Source of the DNA: Cymbidium sinense
Taxonomy: Eukaryota > Streptophyta > Magnoliopsida > Asparagales > Orchidaceae
DNA length: 64,000 bases
NCBI GenBank assembly: GCA_021442155.1
Contig: CM038216.1
Coordinates: forward strand, 155,047,983 to 155,111,982
Direction of reading: 5' to 3'
The notes under the pieces: model-generated
What the model was told of the DNA's origin: nothing
The model's input: only the letters and a program-made list of their open reading frames with translations
Databases searched by the model: none
Position numbers and translations under genes: made by a program
Shown: in pieces, positions 25,552 through 41,480 of the stretch
Position numbering within the stretch: the stretch's first letter is position 1
How the letters are laid out: the number at the start of each line of letters is the position of its first letter

Positions 25552-28500
25552 ATGCCACTCAAGTCTTGGATCAGTTAGAAGACTTAACTAGAAGGGTAGA
25601 TGAGATTACAATACGAATTGAGGAGAAGCTCATTAATATACATGACCTTATCATGAGCTTTGTTGCGCATGATCAAACCTTGAGTACTAAGATTCAAATC
25701 CTACCAATTATCCCGCATCAGGAGGACCTAGAACTCATAGGAGAGAAAAACATAAAACTACATAGACAAGAATATCCTCCTAGAAGGCAAAATTTGAGAA
25801 ACGTCTATAAACATGATCATCTTAGGCTTCATGAAGTCATACATGAACCTACAAAAATAAGTTAAGATAGAAGCCCTAACATATGATGCGATATAATAAA
25901 TTTTTGGATTAGCCTAGATGGACGATTTCTTTGACCGGTATCATATAAATGACCACAAAGAACTATATTTTCTAAAATGAAATAGGTAAGCCACACAAAA
26001 ATTTATTGGAATAATATTTTAGCTAAGGAGAAAAGCTTTAGTAAAAATATTATGACATGGTTAGAAATGAAGAAGATGTTAAGAGACAAATATTGTCCTA
26101 GAAACTATGATAGGAAACTCTATGAGAAATTAATGACTCTTAGACATAGAAGTATGTACATAGTGTATATGAGCATATGAATACATTAACTGGACACACT
26201 ACACTAATCAAGAATGGTAGCTAGCTAACTAGTTTGTCATTGACCTAAGAGGAGATATTAAAAATGAGGTAGAGCTTCATGATCCCCGGACTTTAGAGGA
26301 TTTCTTTCACTATGCTTTACTCTTTATAAAGCATAAGAAAGTAGTATCAACATCTAAGATGAAGGCCCAAATATTATCTAAATAACCATCCATATCACAG
26401 CCTCAAAGGTCTACTTTTAGACTTAACCCTTTCACAAATAACAATTAATATCGTATGTCCACTATTGAAGCTACTTTTAAAAATATGAGAGAGATAGTCT
26501 GCTTTAAATGTTATAATAAGGGAAATATGCAAAATTAGTATAAGACTATAATCACGTTCTTAGATGAGGCAGATGAATTAGAAGAAGGTGATGATATAGA
26601 AGAGATATATGATGACATACCTTTATAATATGAAGAAGTGGATCCCATTAAGGATAACTCAATGTCGACATTGTTGTGTATGATAATATCTAGGAAAGAA
26701 GAAATATTTTTTCAATGTCCTATGTAAGAATAAGAGGTGTAAACTAGTAATATATGGAGGTAGTACCATGAATGTCATATCAACTCATATTATTACTAGA
26801 GCAAATCTTAAGACTGAATATCATCTAGAACCCTTTTATGTCAGTTAATTGGATCACACATCTCTACCTATCACATGTAGATGTCTTATTTTTATTAAGA
26901 TAGGTATCTATGTTGAACAACTTTGGTGGAATGTCCTTTCTATGGAGATCATACATATACTATTAGAAAGGCCTTGGCTTTATGATTTAAATGTGATATA
27001 TTATTATCGATAAAATACTTATATATTCAAGTATAATGACAAGATTATAAAGCTATTTCAATCAATCACCAAAAAAGAGACCGATCTACATGAGAAAATA
27101 CTTACATATTCAAGTACAATGACAAGACCATGAATCTATTTCTAGTACGACCCATTTAACAGAGGTCGATCACACCCCCACATAAGATTTTCCCTACACC
27201 ACCATATAAGTATGATTTAAATTACAACCCAAATCGAATCTATAGAAAATTGCCAAACTCTAGTTGATTTTAATGTCCCTCTTAGTGATAAGAGAAAACC
27301 TCTATTCTATACTTTAATTGACATGAACCTCTTAGAATTCACATCAAAATCTCGTGATTTAAAGCTTATCTAGAGAATTCATTGATCCTACTTCTATTTA
27401 TTCTACACCTTAAAGAAGTTTCTTTAGATACCAAAGAATACCACATACCTATTGTGGTCTCAGATCTATTGACTAGGTTTACTGATTTAACTTCTGATGA
27501 CTAATATGATGAGTTACCACTTTTAAAGGATAAACAACATGCTATAGATCTAATTCTTAGTTCACAGATACCTAATTTACCCCATTATAGAATGAACTCA
27601 ATTAAACATGTAGAATTAAAAAAGATAAGTAGATGAACTCTAAAAAAAGGTTTAATCTAAGAAATTCTAAGTCCTTGTACTAACCCTTTTGACCCCTAAG
27701 AAAGATGGATCTTGAAGAATGTGTGTTGATAGTAGAGCAAAGGAATAAGATTATAATAAAATATATGTTTCTCATACCTAGGTTGGTCGATATGTTATAT
27801 CTTATTTCTAGTTCATCTTTATTCTCTAAGATTAATTTGAAGAGTGGATATCATGAGATAAGGATCAACTAGGAGACAAATGGAAGATAGCTTTCGACCA
27901 CGTTGGTGTTTATGAATGGCTAGTTATGTCATTTGGCCTTTCAAATGCCCACTATGTTCATAAAATTGCTGACATTATTCTGAAATTTTTATTGGTCATT
28001 TTCTTATGGTATATTTTGATGATATTCTTATTTATAGTCCTAATGAAGAGTCGCATTTACATCGTCTAATAATGCTTTTAGAGAAGCTAAGAGAGGCAAA
28101 ATTATACGTAAACCTTAAGAAGTGTTTCTTCTGCCAACTTGAAGTTGTCATCTTAATGCTTCATCATGTCATCGATAGATTAAAAGTAGATCCAACATAA
28201 ATTAAATCTATTATTGAATGGCCTATTCCAAAATATTTTGTAGATGTTAGAAACTTTCATGGACTGACTACCTTTTATAAGAGGTTCATCAAAAATTTTA
28301 GCACAATTGTAGAAAAGATATGTTTATTGGACTACAGATGTTGAAAAGGCCAAAGAACAAATCAAAATTCTTATGAACTATTCACTAGTATTACAACTTT
28401 ATGATTTTAATAAAGTATTTAAAGTAACTTGTGATGTTTCGTTTATTGGAATTAGGGGACTATTAAGTCAAGAAAATCATTATATTGTATTCTTCAATGA

Positions 28501-30180
28501 GAGATTGAATGATGCTTAACAAAATAATCTACACATGATCAAGAGTTTTATATGATTATTCAAACTCTTAAGCACTGGAGACATTATCTTTTACACACAA
28601 AAAATTATTTTGAATACAGATCATCATGCTCTCAAATTCATCAATTCTTAAAAGAAATTGAACTACAAGCATGCTACGTGAATTGAATACTTTCAAGAAT
28701 TTTCTTTTGTACTTAAACATAAATGTTGATTAGAAAATAAGCAATAGATGCTTTAACTATGGTATATCTAGAAATTTCATTTTTAGAATTTCAAATCCCT
28801 AGATTTAAAATTTTAAGGGAAGATTATAAGATTTACCTTGATTTTCATTTGATTTATTATAAGATGAATCTAAACCATTAACTTTCAATATCTCCTTTGC
28901 CATCATTAATAGTTATCTTTATAAAAGAAAAAGTTAATGTATTCTTAAAATATTCATGAGGGAATTCTTTATCTCTGAACTTCATTCTAGGGATTTAGTG
29001 GGACATTTCGGTAAATCAAAGAACCAAAAACTAGTTAAGCAAATGTTTTATTGACCATCTTTATGAAGAGATGTTGAACATGTTATAGCCTAGTGATATA
29101 CCTATCATCAAGCTAAGACTACAAAGCAAAAGGCAGATGTTACACATCTTGTCTATTCCTTCTCTCTCAATAAGAAGTTATATCCATGGATTTCATGTTA
29201 GATTTCCAAGAACAACTTGAGGCATTATAGTATTTTGTGGTTATGGACAAAGTTTCTAAGATGACACATTTCTTGTCATGTTCAAAATCAAATGATGCAT
29301 CCCACATAGTTAGATTGTTCTTTAAAAAAATTATGAGGTTACATGTAGTCCCATCCATGATAATTTTCGATAGAGATATTAAGTTCATATCTTATTTTTG
29401 GAAGATCCTATGAAAATTAATGGGAACAAAACTAAAATTCTCCTTCGCATTTCACTCAAAACTAATTGATAAGTAGAAGTAGTCAATAAGACCTTAGGGA
29501 ACTTATTGAGATATCTAGTTGGAACAAATATAGGAAATTGGGATTTGACCTTACCTACAATAGTACCATCTCTAGGATGACCTACAAGTCACCTTTTGAA
29601 ATAGTTTATAGATATAATCCTACAATGCTTAATAATCTCACTAGCACACCTAGTCATGCATTCTCTAATTCTGCATAAATATTTGCATGTGATTTTAATA
29701 ACTTTCATAAAGATAATAAAAAAATTGAAGAATAAAATGCTAAGTACTTAGAATAAAAGTAAAATTTTTAAGAAATATGAAGAAAATTATTATATCTTAG
29801 TACACATCTATCTTGAGAAATTATCTTCCACAAAATATAAAAGATGCAAACAAGATCAAGTGGGCCATTATAATTATTAGAAAATTTGTAACTAATACTT
29901 ATGTTCTGAATTGCCTGAGTTGCCCAACCTTTAAATTTGCAAGATGAAAACTTTGCAAGAGGAGATAAAAAATTTTTGAAAGTACCTATCCAGCCAACAT
30001 ACTTTAACATGGTTGACATCATCATAAATAAAACATCATAAAATAATGATACTATTTAGAGATTCCTAATCAGGTGCAAAGATGAACTACAAAGTGAGGA
30101 TACTTGGTTAAGTTTAGATGAGTCGTACAACCTTGCCTCTAGGATCCTAACTCGCGTAAGAGTTCTTTATGGTCGCGAAG
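25552..30180 (+). pseudogene. Ty3/gypsy gag-pol, decayed
   Basis: Ordered remnants across frames. A gag start at 25552-25860 (LTRRVDEITIRIEEKL); a gag core near 26060-26320 (WLEMKKMLRDKYCPRNYD, then TLEDFFHYALLFIKHKK); a degraded zinc knuckle CFKCYNKGN near 26500. Reverse transcriptase lies at 27880-28200, with YEWLVMSFGLSNA and VYFDDILIYSPNEESHLHRL (the catalytic FDD is kept in that block). RNase H remnants follow near 28370-28750 and integrase near 28980-29700 (HSRDLVGHFGKSKNQKLVKQ). The last block, RCKDELQSEDTWL near 30070, resembles the tail or chromodomain-like end of plant chromoviruses. Order PR-RT-RH-IN fits Ty3/gypsy. Dozens of stops. Confidence 0.85.
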
Positions 30181-30183
30181 TTA

Positions 30184-30222
30184 ATGTAGCACATCAAGAA
30201 ATAAAGGAAAGAAAAGGGCCTA
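30184..30222 (+). mobile_element. Stub of the 3' LTR of the gypsy element
   Basis: TGTAGCACATCAAGAAATAA matches the LTR start at 17514. After about 40 bp the similarity stops and unrelated sequence begins, so the 3' LTR was truncated by deletion or by another insertion. Whether these bases are LTR or the last internal bases is not certain. Confidence 0.5.
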
Positions 30223-34040
<3,818 letters not shown>

Positions 34041-34730
34041 CAATCCCTCATTTATAGAATATAGTGAGGGACATAGGATGATTCAAAAAAATATACATGC
34101 ATAATTGTCATAGATAAGATGTGCCCAATCATATTTTAAATTAATTATATTTTATTTTCTTGTTATTTTTGTAGTATCACTATTAAAGAGATAAGAGAAT
34201 CAAGAACTGAATATGTATAACCAAACCACCCTTGGATCAGTTTAAGACAAAGGTTAGAACCTTCAAATGGATTTGAGATAAAAGTTGTAGTTCACTCTGA
34301 ATATTCTAAGAATATCTAGTTTATAGCTTAATCAATCAAAACTCACCATAATTGCATGGAATGTTACACCTAACGACACTTACTACATCTTATTAGAGTA
34401 TATTACTAAATATATTTTGTTGTACTTACAAGAACTAATGTTACCTACTATGTAATGCCACGGGGTTAACTCGAACCTTTAAATAGGGGAGAATCTCTAC
34501 GAGTTCAAGGATCTTTTTCAATTCTCAACTAAGGACTCAAACTCTTTGAGTACTCCATCTATTTTCTCTTGCACTCTATATTCCTCTTATAATTTCTTAT
34601 TATGAGGTGTGAGATCACAAACAATTCATGATTCAACAGAAATATATTTAAATATGAATCTATTTTCTACAATATAAATATTTTTATTAAAAAAATTATA
34701 ACCAAAGATATTATCATATTTTTGGTGTCT
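34041..34730. other. Anonymous AT-rich DNA
   Basis: No gene or repeat recognised. Confidence 0.35.
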
Positions 34731-34831
34731 AGCAGAAGCTTTGAGTTGAAGAATATAGCCCAAAGTTCTGGGCTAAAACTTGCTGATTGGCAAGCTTCTT
34801 TAAATCGAGAAACGTGAGAGTAGTGAAGAAA
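34730..34831 (-). pseudogene. Terpene synthase exon 1 relic
   Basis: The minus strand reads SRFKEACQSASFSPELWAI followed by FFNSKLLLDT, aligning with the TPS exon 1 segment (R)SANFHPSIWGDFF and with exon 1 of the pseudogene at 2630-2747. The top-strand DNA of the two relics is also similar (GAGTTGAAGAA... versus GAGATGAAGAA...). No later exons were found nearby. A SINE lies immediately 5' of the readable part. Confidence 0.6.
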
Positions 34832-34840
34832 CTCCAATGT

Positions 34841-35048
34841 ACCCACCGCCCTTAGCTCGGTGAGGAGGCCGATCTCACCTGCTCAATTCCCCTTCAGGCC
34901 CACTCTCAAAAAAGAAATGGGAGGTCGACCCGTGGCTCGGGTTACAGCTTGCCGAGGATTAATCATACCCGAAGTCACACGCCACAAAGTGGGTGGGATT
35001 AGGGGTGGACACCTCCTCAGCAAAAAAAAAAAAAAAAAAAAAAAAAAC
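34841..35048 (+). mobile_element. tRNA-derived SINE with poly-A tail
   Basis: About 180 bp plus a run of 26 A, flanked by identical 9-bp direct repeats CTCCAATGT at 34832-34840 and 35049-35057. A box-like TAGCTCGGTGAGG at 34853 and B box-like GCTCAATTCC at 34881 fit an internal RNA polymerase III promoter of tRNA type. GC content is far above the flanks. No protein is encoded; mobilisation would depend on a LINE reverse transcriptase. The copy looks young: long pure A tail and intact duplication. Confidence 0.85.
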
Positions 35049-35059
35049 CTCCAATGTTC

Positions 35060-35692
35060 ATAATATGCAGTGCATTGGTAGAAAATAAAATGATGAATCT
35101 CAAAGTACAGAATTATAAGGTTTCACCCTATTCAAAAAAAAAAAAATTCAATGTTCTTTGCAACTTAGTTTGCTAGCATAATATTTATAAGAACTTATTT
35201 AAGATCATTTGTTAGTCTTTATTTTTTTATTTGATTTTTTAAAATTTATTTCTTTAATATGTTTTTATTTTTGATGAAATTTTTTCATAATATTTTAAAA
35301 TATTTTTAGTAATTTTAAAAAATAAATGTTACTATCTTTAGCTGTTATCCCTCTCTAATCATTATTGGTAGTTCGCCAACTCAGATCATCAATCAATATT
35401 ATTACTATTATCTTGAGTCATTTGCTGTCATCTTATTCTACAACTATTGTATAATTTAATGTATTCATTATATAGTAAATAAATATAATTTTAAAATAGT
35501 AAATATATATAAATACAATCAAAATTTAAATAAAAATAAATATAAAATAAGAAAATAAAAATAATTTAAACAACCGATAAAACTATGAATATTTTTATTT
35601 TTAATAGCGATTTAATATTTTTGGCTCGAATATGACGCATGGAACAGACAAGTCTTCTTAAAGTCCAAGACGCGTGTTTCCTGTCCTGGAGC
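35060..35692. other. Anonymous AT-rich DNA 5' of the LINE
   Basis: No gene. Contains AATTTAAACAACCGATAAAA at 35563-35582, which recurs at the LINE's 5' junction (35706-35727). Confidence 0.4.
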
Positions 35693-35705
35693 AACATAAA
35701 GTCTT
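35693..35705 (+). repeat. Target-site duplication of the LINE, left copy
   Basis: AACATAAAGTCTT, repeated exactly at 41928-41940 just after the LINE's A-rich tail. Confidence 0.85.
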
Positions 35706-35934
35706 AATTTTTAAACAACCGATAAAAAGCAAGAGATGACAATTGCAGTTCCACTAATTGAATCTTAATTTTTCTGAGTAAACCACCTTAGTAACTCCCT
35801 GTGGGTTGGCTTCCTCCCAGACGCCCCAACCCACCTCCTCCTCCTCCTCCTCCTCGCCACCCCTCTCTCTCTCAACCTAGTTTCACGCTTCCTCCCCCCC
35901 CCCTCGACCTCCGGCCACGGGTTAGACCTTCGAA

Positions 35935-37236
35935 ATGATGGATATGCACTCATCCTTTCCCCCTCTCCCGACATCCCATCCTTCATCGTCCAACCCCGGT
36001 TTTCAGATTAATCATGCAAACAGCACAAGTGTATGGAAAGATCTCCTATTGGCTCAAAATGACAAGAGCTGCCATGTTCTTTCCTTCATCCCATCCGATG
36101 ATCCGCTATCTCTTTCTCGAATTAGAGGGACAAAAGGAGTGGAACCTATCATTAATTGGACATATAGTAAACTACTTTCATTGCTTTTCAGGCAAAAGAA
36201 GTGGAAATTCCGGGGTAGTCTTGATCTTCTTACACTCGAAGGGGACTACTTCTTATTTAAATTTACATGCTCGGAGGACTATCAACTAGTGTGGGATTCG
36301 GGTCCTTGCTTCCTAAATGGGCGTCCATTTGTGTTCCAGAAGTGGACGTGGGATTTCCGGCCCTCTAAAGAACAAATTTCTGAGCTGCCGATCTGGATTA
36401 AACTACCTAACTTTCCCCTCTGTCTGTGGAATGAACTTGGTTTTTCGAAAGTGGCGAGTCGGGTAGGCACTCCTCTTGCTGTGGATAACCTCACTGCCTC
36501 AAAGGCGCGTATTACCTTTGCGAGAATATGTGTACAAGTAAATACTTCCTCTTCTTTCCCCGATTCTATCCCTATTAAGATGAACGGGAAGGAGTTTAAC
36601 CAAGATGTGATTTATGATTGGAAACTCTCGGTGTGCTCTAAATGCTGTACCTTCTCTCACGGCGACCAAAACTGCCCACTACAACCTTCTCCCACTAATC
36701 CAAATCGCGGTCGTAGCAGAAGTAGAACGGGAGTTCGTGCGACACGACCTGCAAACGGTCCGAGAGAGAGGCTCCCTCGGTCTGATAATGCTTCTCATCA
36801 AACGGCCGCTCTTCCCCCCTCCACCAATGCTCATCTGCACCCGGAAATCAATCATGATAATTCTATGGAGACAAACAACTTATCGCAACCTGCTCAGATA
36901 GCCATAAATGACCTTAACCATTCTCCGATCCTCTCACCAGCTATGGATGACTCGATAGATGTAGAGGAAGAGAATGCGGATCATAGGGAGCATACAGAAC
37001 TTACCCAAAATGAACCTGTACCCGGCTCAACTCATGTTGGGGTCATTACAAGATCTGCTGCGGCTTCCCCCAATCGTGGAACCATGAGCATTTCAACAGA
37101 TAAAGGTATTAAAACGCCGAGTATAAATCCAATGGAAGGGGATCATCCCAAATCTTTATCCAATCAGTCGCCTTCAACTCTAAAAGGGAATAAAAAGAAG
37201 GGCAAGAAGCCCGCCACTTCTTCTTCTTCCCAATGA
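35935..37236 (+). CDS. LINE ORF1 protein (DUF4283-like with CCHC knuckle)
   Basis: An uninterrupted 433-residue frame. Residues about 30-190 contain the FKFTCSEDYQLVWDSGPC and PIWIKLPNFPLCLWNE segments typical of the DUF4283 domain of plant L1 ORF1 proteins. Residues about 230-250 form a zinc knuckle CSKCCTFSHGDQNC (C-x2-C-x4-H-x4-C). The middle is Arg/Ser- and then acidic-rich and probably disordered; the C-terminus is basic (KGNKKKGKK). It is expected to bind the element's RNA in a ribonucleoprotein. The first ATG after the C-rich leader is used; a second in-frame Met follows immediately. Its stop overlaps the ORF2 start as ATGA at 37233-37236. Confidence 0.9.
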   Translation: MMDMHSSFPPLPTSHPSSSNPGFQINHANSTSVWKDLLLAQNDKSCHVLSFIPSDDPLSLSRIRGTKGVEPIINWTYSKLLSLLFRQKKWKFRGSLDLLTLEGDYFLFKFTCSEDYQLVWDSGPCFLNGRPFVFQKWTWDFRPSKEQISELPIWIKLPNFPLCLWNELGFSKVASRVGTPLAVDNLTASKARITFARICVQVNTSSSFPDSIPIKMNGKEFNQDVIYDWKLSVCSKCCTFSHGDQNCPLQPSPTNPNRGRSRSRTGVRATRPANGPRERLPRSDNASHQTAALPPSTNAHLHPEINHDNSMETNNLSQPAQIAINDLNHSPILSPAMDDSIDVEEENADHREHTELTQNEPVPGSTHVGVITRSAAASPNRGTMSISTDKGIKTPSINPMEGDHPKSLSNQSPSTLKGNKKKGKKPATSSSSQ

Positions 37237-40200
37237 CACAGCCATCCCTGTGTTGTTGGAATGTCCGTGGACTTTCTACAGCAGGTAGGAAGTTAGACTG
37301 TTTGCAAATCATTAAAAATTTTCACCTTGACTTGTTGTGTCTATTGGAGACTAAGATCCAAAATGAGACATTGCATTCCCCCCCTCTTCTTCATAACCTT
37401 ACCCTGTTCCAACCAGAAGCAAGTATCTCAAATTTCGATTGCTCGGTGGGTGGTCGAATATGGGTAAAATGGAATTCTGACAGAATGCATTTTGACCCTA
37501 TAACAAAAAACCATCAATTGATTCATGGGATGGTGGAAGTCCCTGGGAGCCCTTCCTTTCTTCTAACTTGTATCTATGCAGATAACGATGCCCGAAATAG
37601 AGTTATTCTATGGGACTCACTCAGGAACATTGCAAATTCAGCAAACTCCCCTTGGATCCTGATGGGTGACTTTAACTGTATACTCTCTAGTCAAGAAAAA
37701 GCCGGTGGAAACCCTTCCTCGCTTAATAACTCTCTGGATTTCAAAAATTGTATAAATGATTGTGAGCTTTTGGAACTCCCAAGTTCGGGCTTATTCTTCA
37801 CATGGTCCAACCAACAGGTTCAAAACCCCATTTTTTCTAAGCTTGATCGTGTCCTTTGCAACACTTATTGGCTGGACCACTTTCCTTCCTCTTTCTACAA
37901 AGTGCTCCCACCACATTCCTCGGACCATTCACCTATTGTAACTTACCTCAAGTCATCCCATTCTCCTCCTCATCGGTTTCTATTCAAAAACTTTTGGTGG
38001 AGAGCGACTTTCGAAGCATCGCCGCATGGGATAGTTTTTTCGGGGACCCCTTGCTTTCTTGTAAGTCTGCAAGTTAAAATTGCATTAAAAGCGTGGAATC
38101 TTGATTCTATTAAGTTGGCTTGAAGTCGGTTAGTTGATCAAAAGAGAGTCATGGAGCTATTAGACATGGATCCCAAAGAACTCATCACTACTTTTGGCGA
38201 AAAATAAAAGAAAAATATATGGAGCTTTCCTTGAAAGAGAGTTTATGGATCAAACAGAGGGCTAAAACTCACCGCTCACCCATTCGATGATGATTTAAAA
38301 TTTCTATACCGCTTCTATTAAGGAGAGGAAGAATGCTAACCTTATTCGTGAAATTCAAACGCCGAATGACTTGTTTCTGAGCATCATTCTATTGCAACAG
38401 AGTTTTGTAAGTACTACTCTTCTTTATTCAACCAAAGTTCTCCTTTTATTATTCCTTCTCAGGAATTCCCGATTGGTGAACGACTCTCTTCTGAACAAGC
38501 GGCTGATCTGGTCTTGGAAATATCGGATCAGGAGATTAAAAATGCACTCTTCAGCATCAGCGAAAACAAGTCCCCGGGGCCAGACGGTTTTAATTCTAAA
38601 TTTTTTACCTCCACTTGGAATTGCACTGGAAAAGTTGTTATCAATGCTGTTAAATATTTCTTCAAAACCTCCAAGCTTCCAAATCGATTCAAGCATTCTC
38701 TTCTCACTTTTATTCCTAAGATCAAACATTCTAACTTGATTGCGGATTATAGGCCTATTTCCCTTTGTAACACTATATACAAGGTCATAGCAAAGATACT
38801 AGCATCTAGATTGAAGAAAACCCTTCCTCATCTTATAAACCATGCTCAATCTGCCTTTATTCAAGGTAGGGATATCTCTGACAATTTGTCTTTGGCCTAT
38901 GAAATTTGCAATGAGTTCTCCTCCCCAAAAAGCAACAATTTTTTCTTAGCAAAATTTGACCTACGGAAGGCTTTTGATAAAATACATAGGCTATCTCTTC
39001 TACATCGTCTTCGAAGCAAAGGTTTTCACGACAGGTTTGTAAAGTGGGTGGAAGCTTGTATCACTGATGTCCCCTTTTCTATTGTCCTAAATGGCAACAT
39101 TAAAGGTTTCTTCTCTTCGTCAAATGGGCTTCGACAGGGCTGCCCTTTATCGCCATTCTTGTTTACCATTGCTATGGACACTTTCTCGTGCATCATGGAT
39201 AGGGAGGTTAACTTACATTTGTATAATCCAATTTCTCATGGTGATTGTCACATTTCACATCTTCTTTTTGCTAATGACTTACTAGCTGTTGGGGAAGCAT
39301 CCTCTGTCACTTTTTGTTCCCTCAAAACCTCCCTTAGCTCTCTTCAGGCCTACCTTGGATTGGAGATTAATCCAGACAAATCTTCAATTGTCTTTTCTAA
39401 AAACTGCAAAAAGCTGGAGGATTTAGTTCCGTTACTTGGTATTAAAAGAGAATCTTTCCCTCTTAAATACCTTGGCTTACCTTTGGTGAAGGGACCTCTT
39501 AAATTAGCTTATTTCAGCCCACTTTTTGACAAACTCCAATCATGGTTAGCTGGCTGGAAATGTAAGTTCCTATCGATGGGTGGAAGGCTTCAACTTCTTC
39601 GATCTTCTGTGAATAACTACCTATCTTATTGGTTTCGTTCTATGGCTATCCCAGTTGGAGTTATAAAGAGAATCTGTTCCTTTACTGCTAAATTTTTTTA
39701 CCACTCGGGAGAGGCCAAAAAGTTACATACTATCTCTTGGTCACAAACAACACTACCAAGAGATAAGGGTCTTTTATCTGCTTCTTCTCTTAACTTGATG
39801 AGTAAGATGAAAATATTATGGAAAATCTGCAAAGGAGAATCAATCTTTGCACACTGGTGCATGACCAAATATGGGTCTTTATGGAATTCCTCCCTTAAAG
39901 CTTCTCCCTTATGGAAAGACATAAAAGCCACTGCTATTAGATTTAAAAATAAACTTTCCTATCAGGTGGGTAATGGTAAGTTTTTCTCTCTTTTGGAAGA
40001 CCCCTGGATTGAGGGTGCCTCCTTATTGGAATTGCTTGGTTCTCACAAGTACTTGCTCCTCTGGTTGGATCTAAACTAGAATCCATAATTGCCAATGGGC
40101 AATGGCATCTCCCTATGAATTTTATTAATGATTATCCCAATCTTTCGAATAGGATCTCCACTTTATTGATCACGGGAGGTGCTGATGAAATACTATGGTG

Positions 40201-40754
40201 CAGTCAGAAAACACCTTCAAATATAGATTATAAAAAAGCTATCTTTGAACATCTTCCAGACACGGGTTGGAACAAAGAAATCTGGTTTAAGGGGTATGCC
40301 ATTAATCCTGCACTTTACTGTTGGTTAGCATATCTTGGAGGGCTAAAAACATCTGATGTTCTTGCCAGGAGGGGCCTAGGAACCACTTATAATTGCTGTT
40401 TTTGCAATTCTTACACTGAAACACATGCTCATCTGTTTTTTGAGTGCCCTTTCTCTATGAAATTAATTAGAGCTGTGTTACCTAATGGACATTTCTTCCT
40501 TCCCGCAATTCACACTCCAACAGGTTTTAGGGAATGTGGAGGATTTCACAAACAAATTCTATAGTCGAATACATTATTTGATTACATATTACTACTCTAT
40601 TTGGAGGGAAATAACCGTCTCTTTTCATCCTCTCTTCCTCTTTTTCTCTTGTCTCCGATACAAGACAGTTATTAAGATTGGTAGATGGAAAAATAAATAT
40701 ATATGGGACACCCTCTTGCAAAACTTAATCAATCGTGTACTGAAGCCACCGTAA
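37233..40754 (+). pseudogene. LINE ORF2 (endonuclease-reverse transcriptase), disrupted
   Basis: The APE-type endonuclease (37233-38123) keeps its core: CCWNVRGL, LLETK, LMGDFNCI and SSDHSPI. A stop at 38121 and several frame changes follow up to 38514. The reverse transcriptase is then open to 40079: SPGPDGFNSKFF, FDLRKAFDKI and NGLRQGCPLSPF. The active-site box reads LLFANDLL, where FADD is normal, so the first catalytic Asp is Asn. After a further break, 40115-40564 encodes the zinc-binding region CCFCNSYTETHAHLFFECPF, and another frame shift leads to the terminal block ending at 40754. No RNase H domain is visible at the C-terminus. Translation probably relied on reinitiation at the ATGA overlap with ORF1. 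Not functional as it stands. Confidence 0.9.
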
Positions 40755-40789
40755 CATAGGCATTGAAGTTTTTTCTTTTTTGGTACTGG

Positions 40790-41480
40790 TTTTTCTATTT
40801 TCTGTGATGGCCTGGGCGTTCATGGTATCGGTTGAAAGATTTTTGTATGTGCAGGTTATGTTGTACTGCAGGGGGGGTCCCTCGTTTCTTTTGGAGTTGG
40901 CAGGCTTCTTATATGTTTTTTTGGTGTTATCTGGGTTATGGGTACTGGAATCGGTTGTTGGATGATGTGGTTTATGTTATTTTTGGTGTTTTGCCGTGGA
41001 GGCCTAGGCGTTCATGGTTCCTGCTGGAAGTTTTTTTTTTGTATGTGCTGTTATGTTGTTTTTGTAGAGAGGGTCTCTCGTTCCTTTTTGGTGATAGCAT
41101 GATTCTAATTTGCTTTCTTTGGTGTTATACGGTGACACGGATGCTGGATTTGGTTTTATGGTTGCTGCCGGTTTTGCTGTTGTGGTGTTCATTCTGTGGT
41201 GGCACAGGCGGTCTAGGTAACTGCAGATTGGTATTTGTATTTGCTGCTTATGTTGTTTTGCTGGGAGGGCCTCTCGTACTTTCTGGTGGTAGCTTTCCTC
41301 TAATTAGTTTCTGGTGTTATATTGGGGTTTGGGTGCTGAAATTGGTTATATGGAAGGTGTGGTTCATGTTGTTTTTGGTGTTATCTGATGGTGGTTATTC
41401 TTATGGCTTGTTTTTTGTAAGGAGGTTATGGATGGCTATGGCTTGTCTTTGGAGGAAGTGTTTGATTTTTTTTTGAGGAA
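40790..41480 (+). repeat. LINE 3' UTR with about 196-bp tandem repeats
   Basis: G/T-rich 3' UTR with three or more degenerate units. The landmark GGGTCCCTCG/GGGTCTCTCG/GGGCCTCTCG falls at 40875, 41071 and 41267, exactly 196 bp apart each time. GGCGTTCATGG occurs at 40815 and 41007, with a weaker third match near 41206. The 214-residue open frame across this region is a by-product of its lack of A on the top strand. Confidence 0.8.

Noticed and set aside
25566..25865. 99-residue frame as a stand-alone coiled-coil gene
   Set aside because: It is the gag start of the gypsy element, placed 0.5 kb after LTR and primer site and duplicated in the reverse gypsy remnant.
40832..41476. 214-residue open frame 3' of LINE ORF2
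   Set aside because: Lies in the G/T-rich, 196-bp-periodic 3' UTR. Composition is almost all C, F, L, W, V and G with no domain; open only because the strand lacks A.
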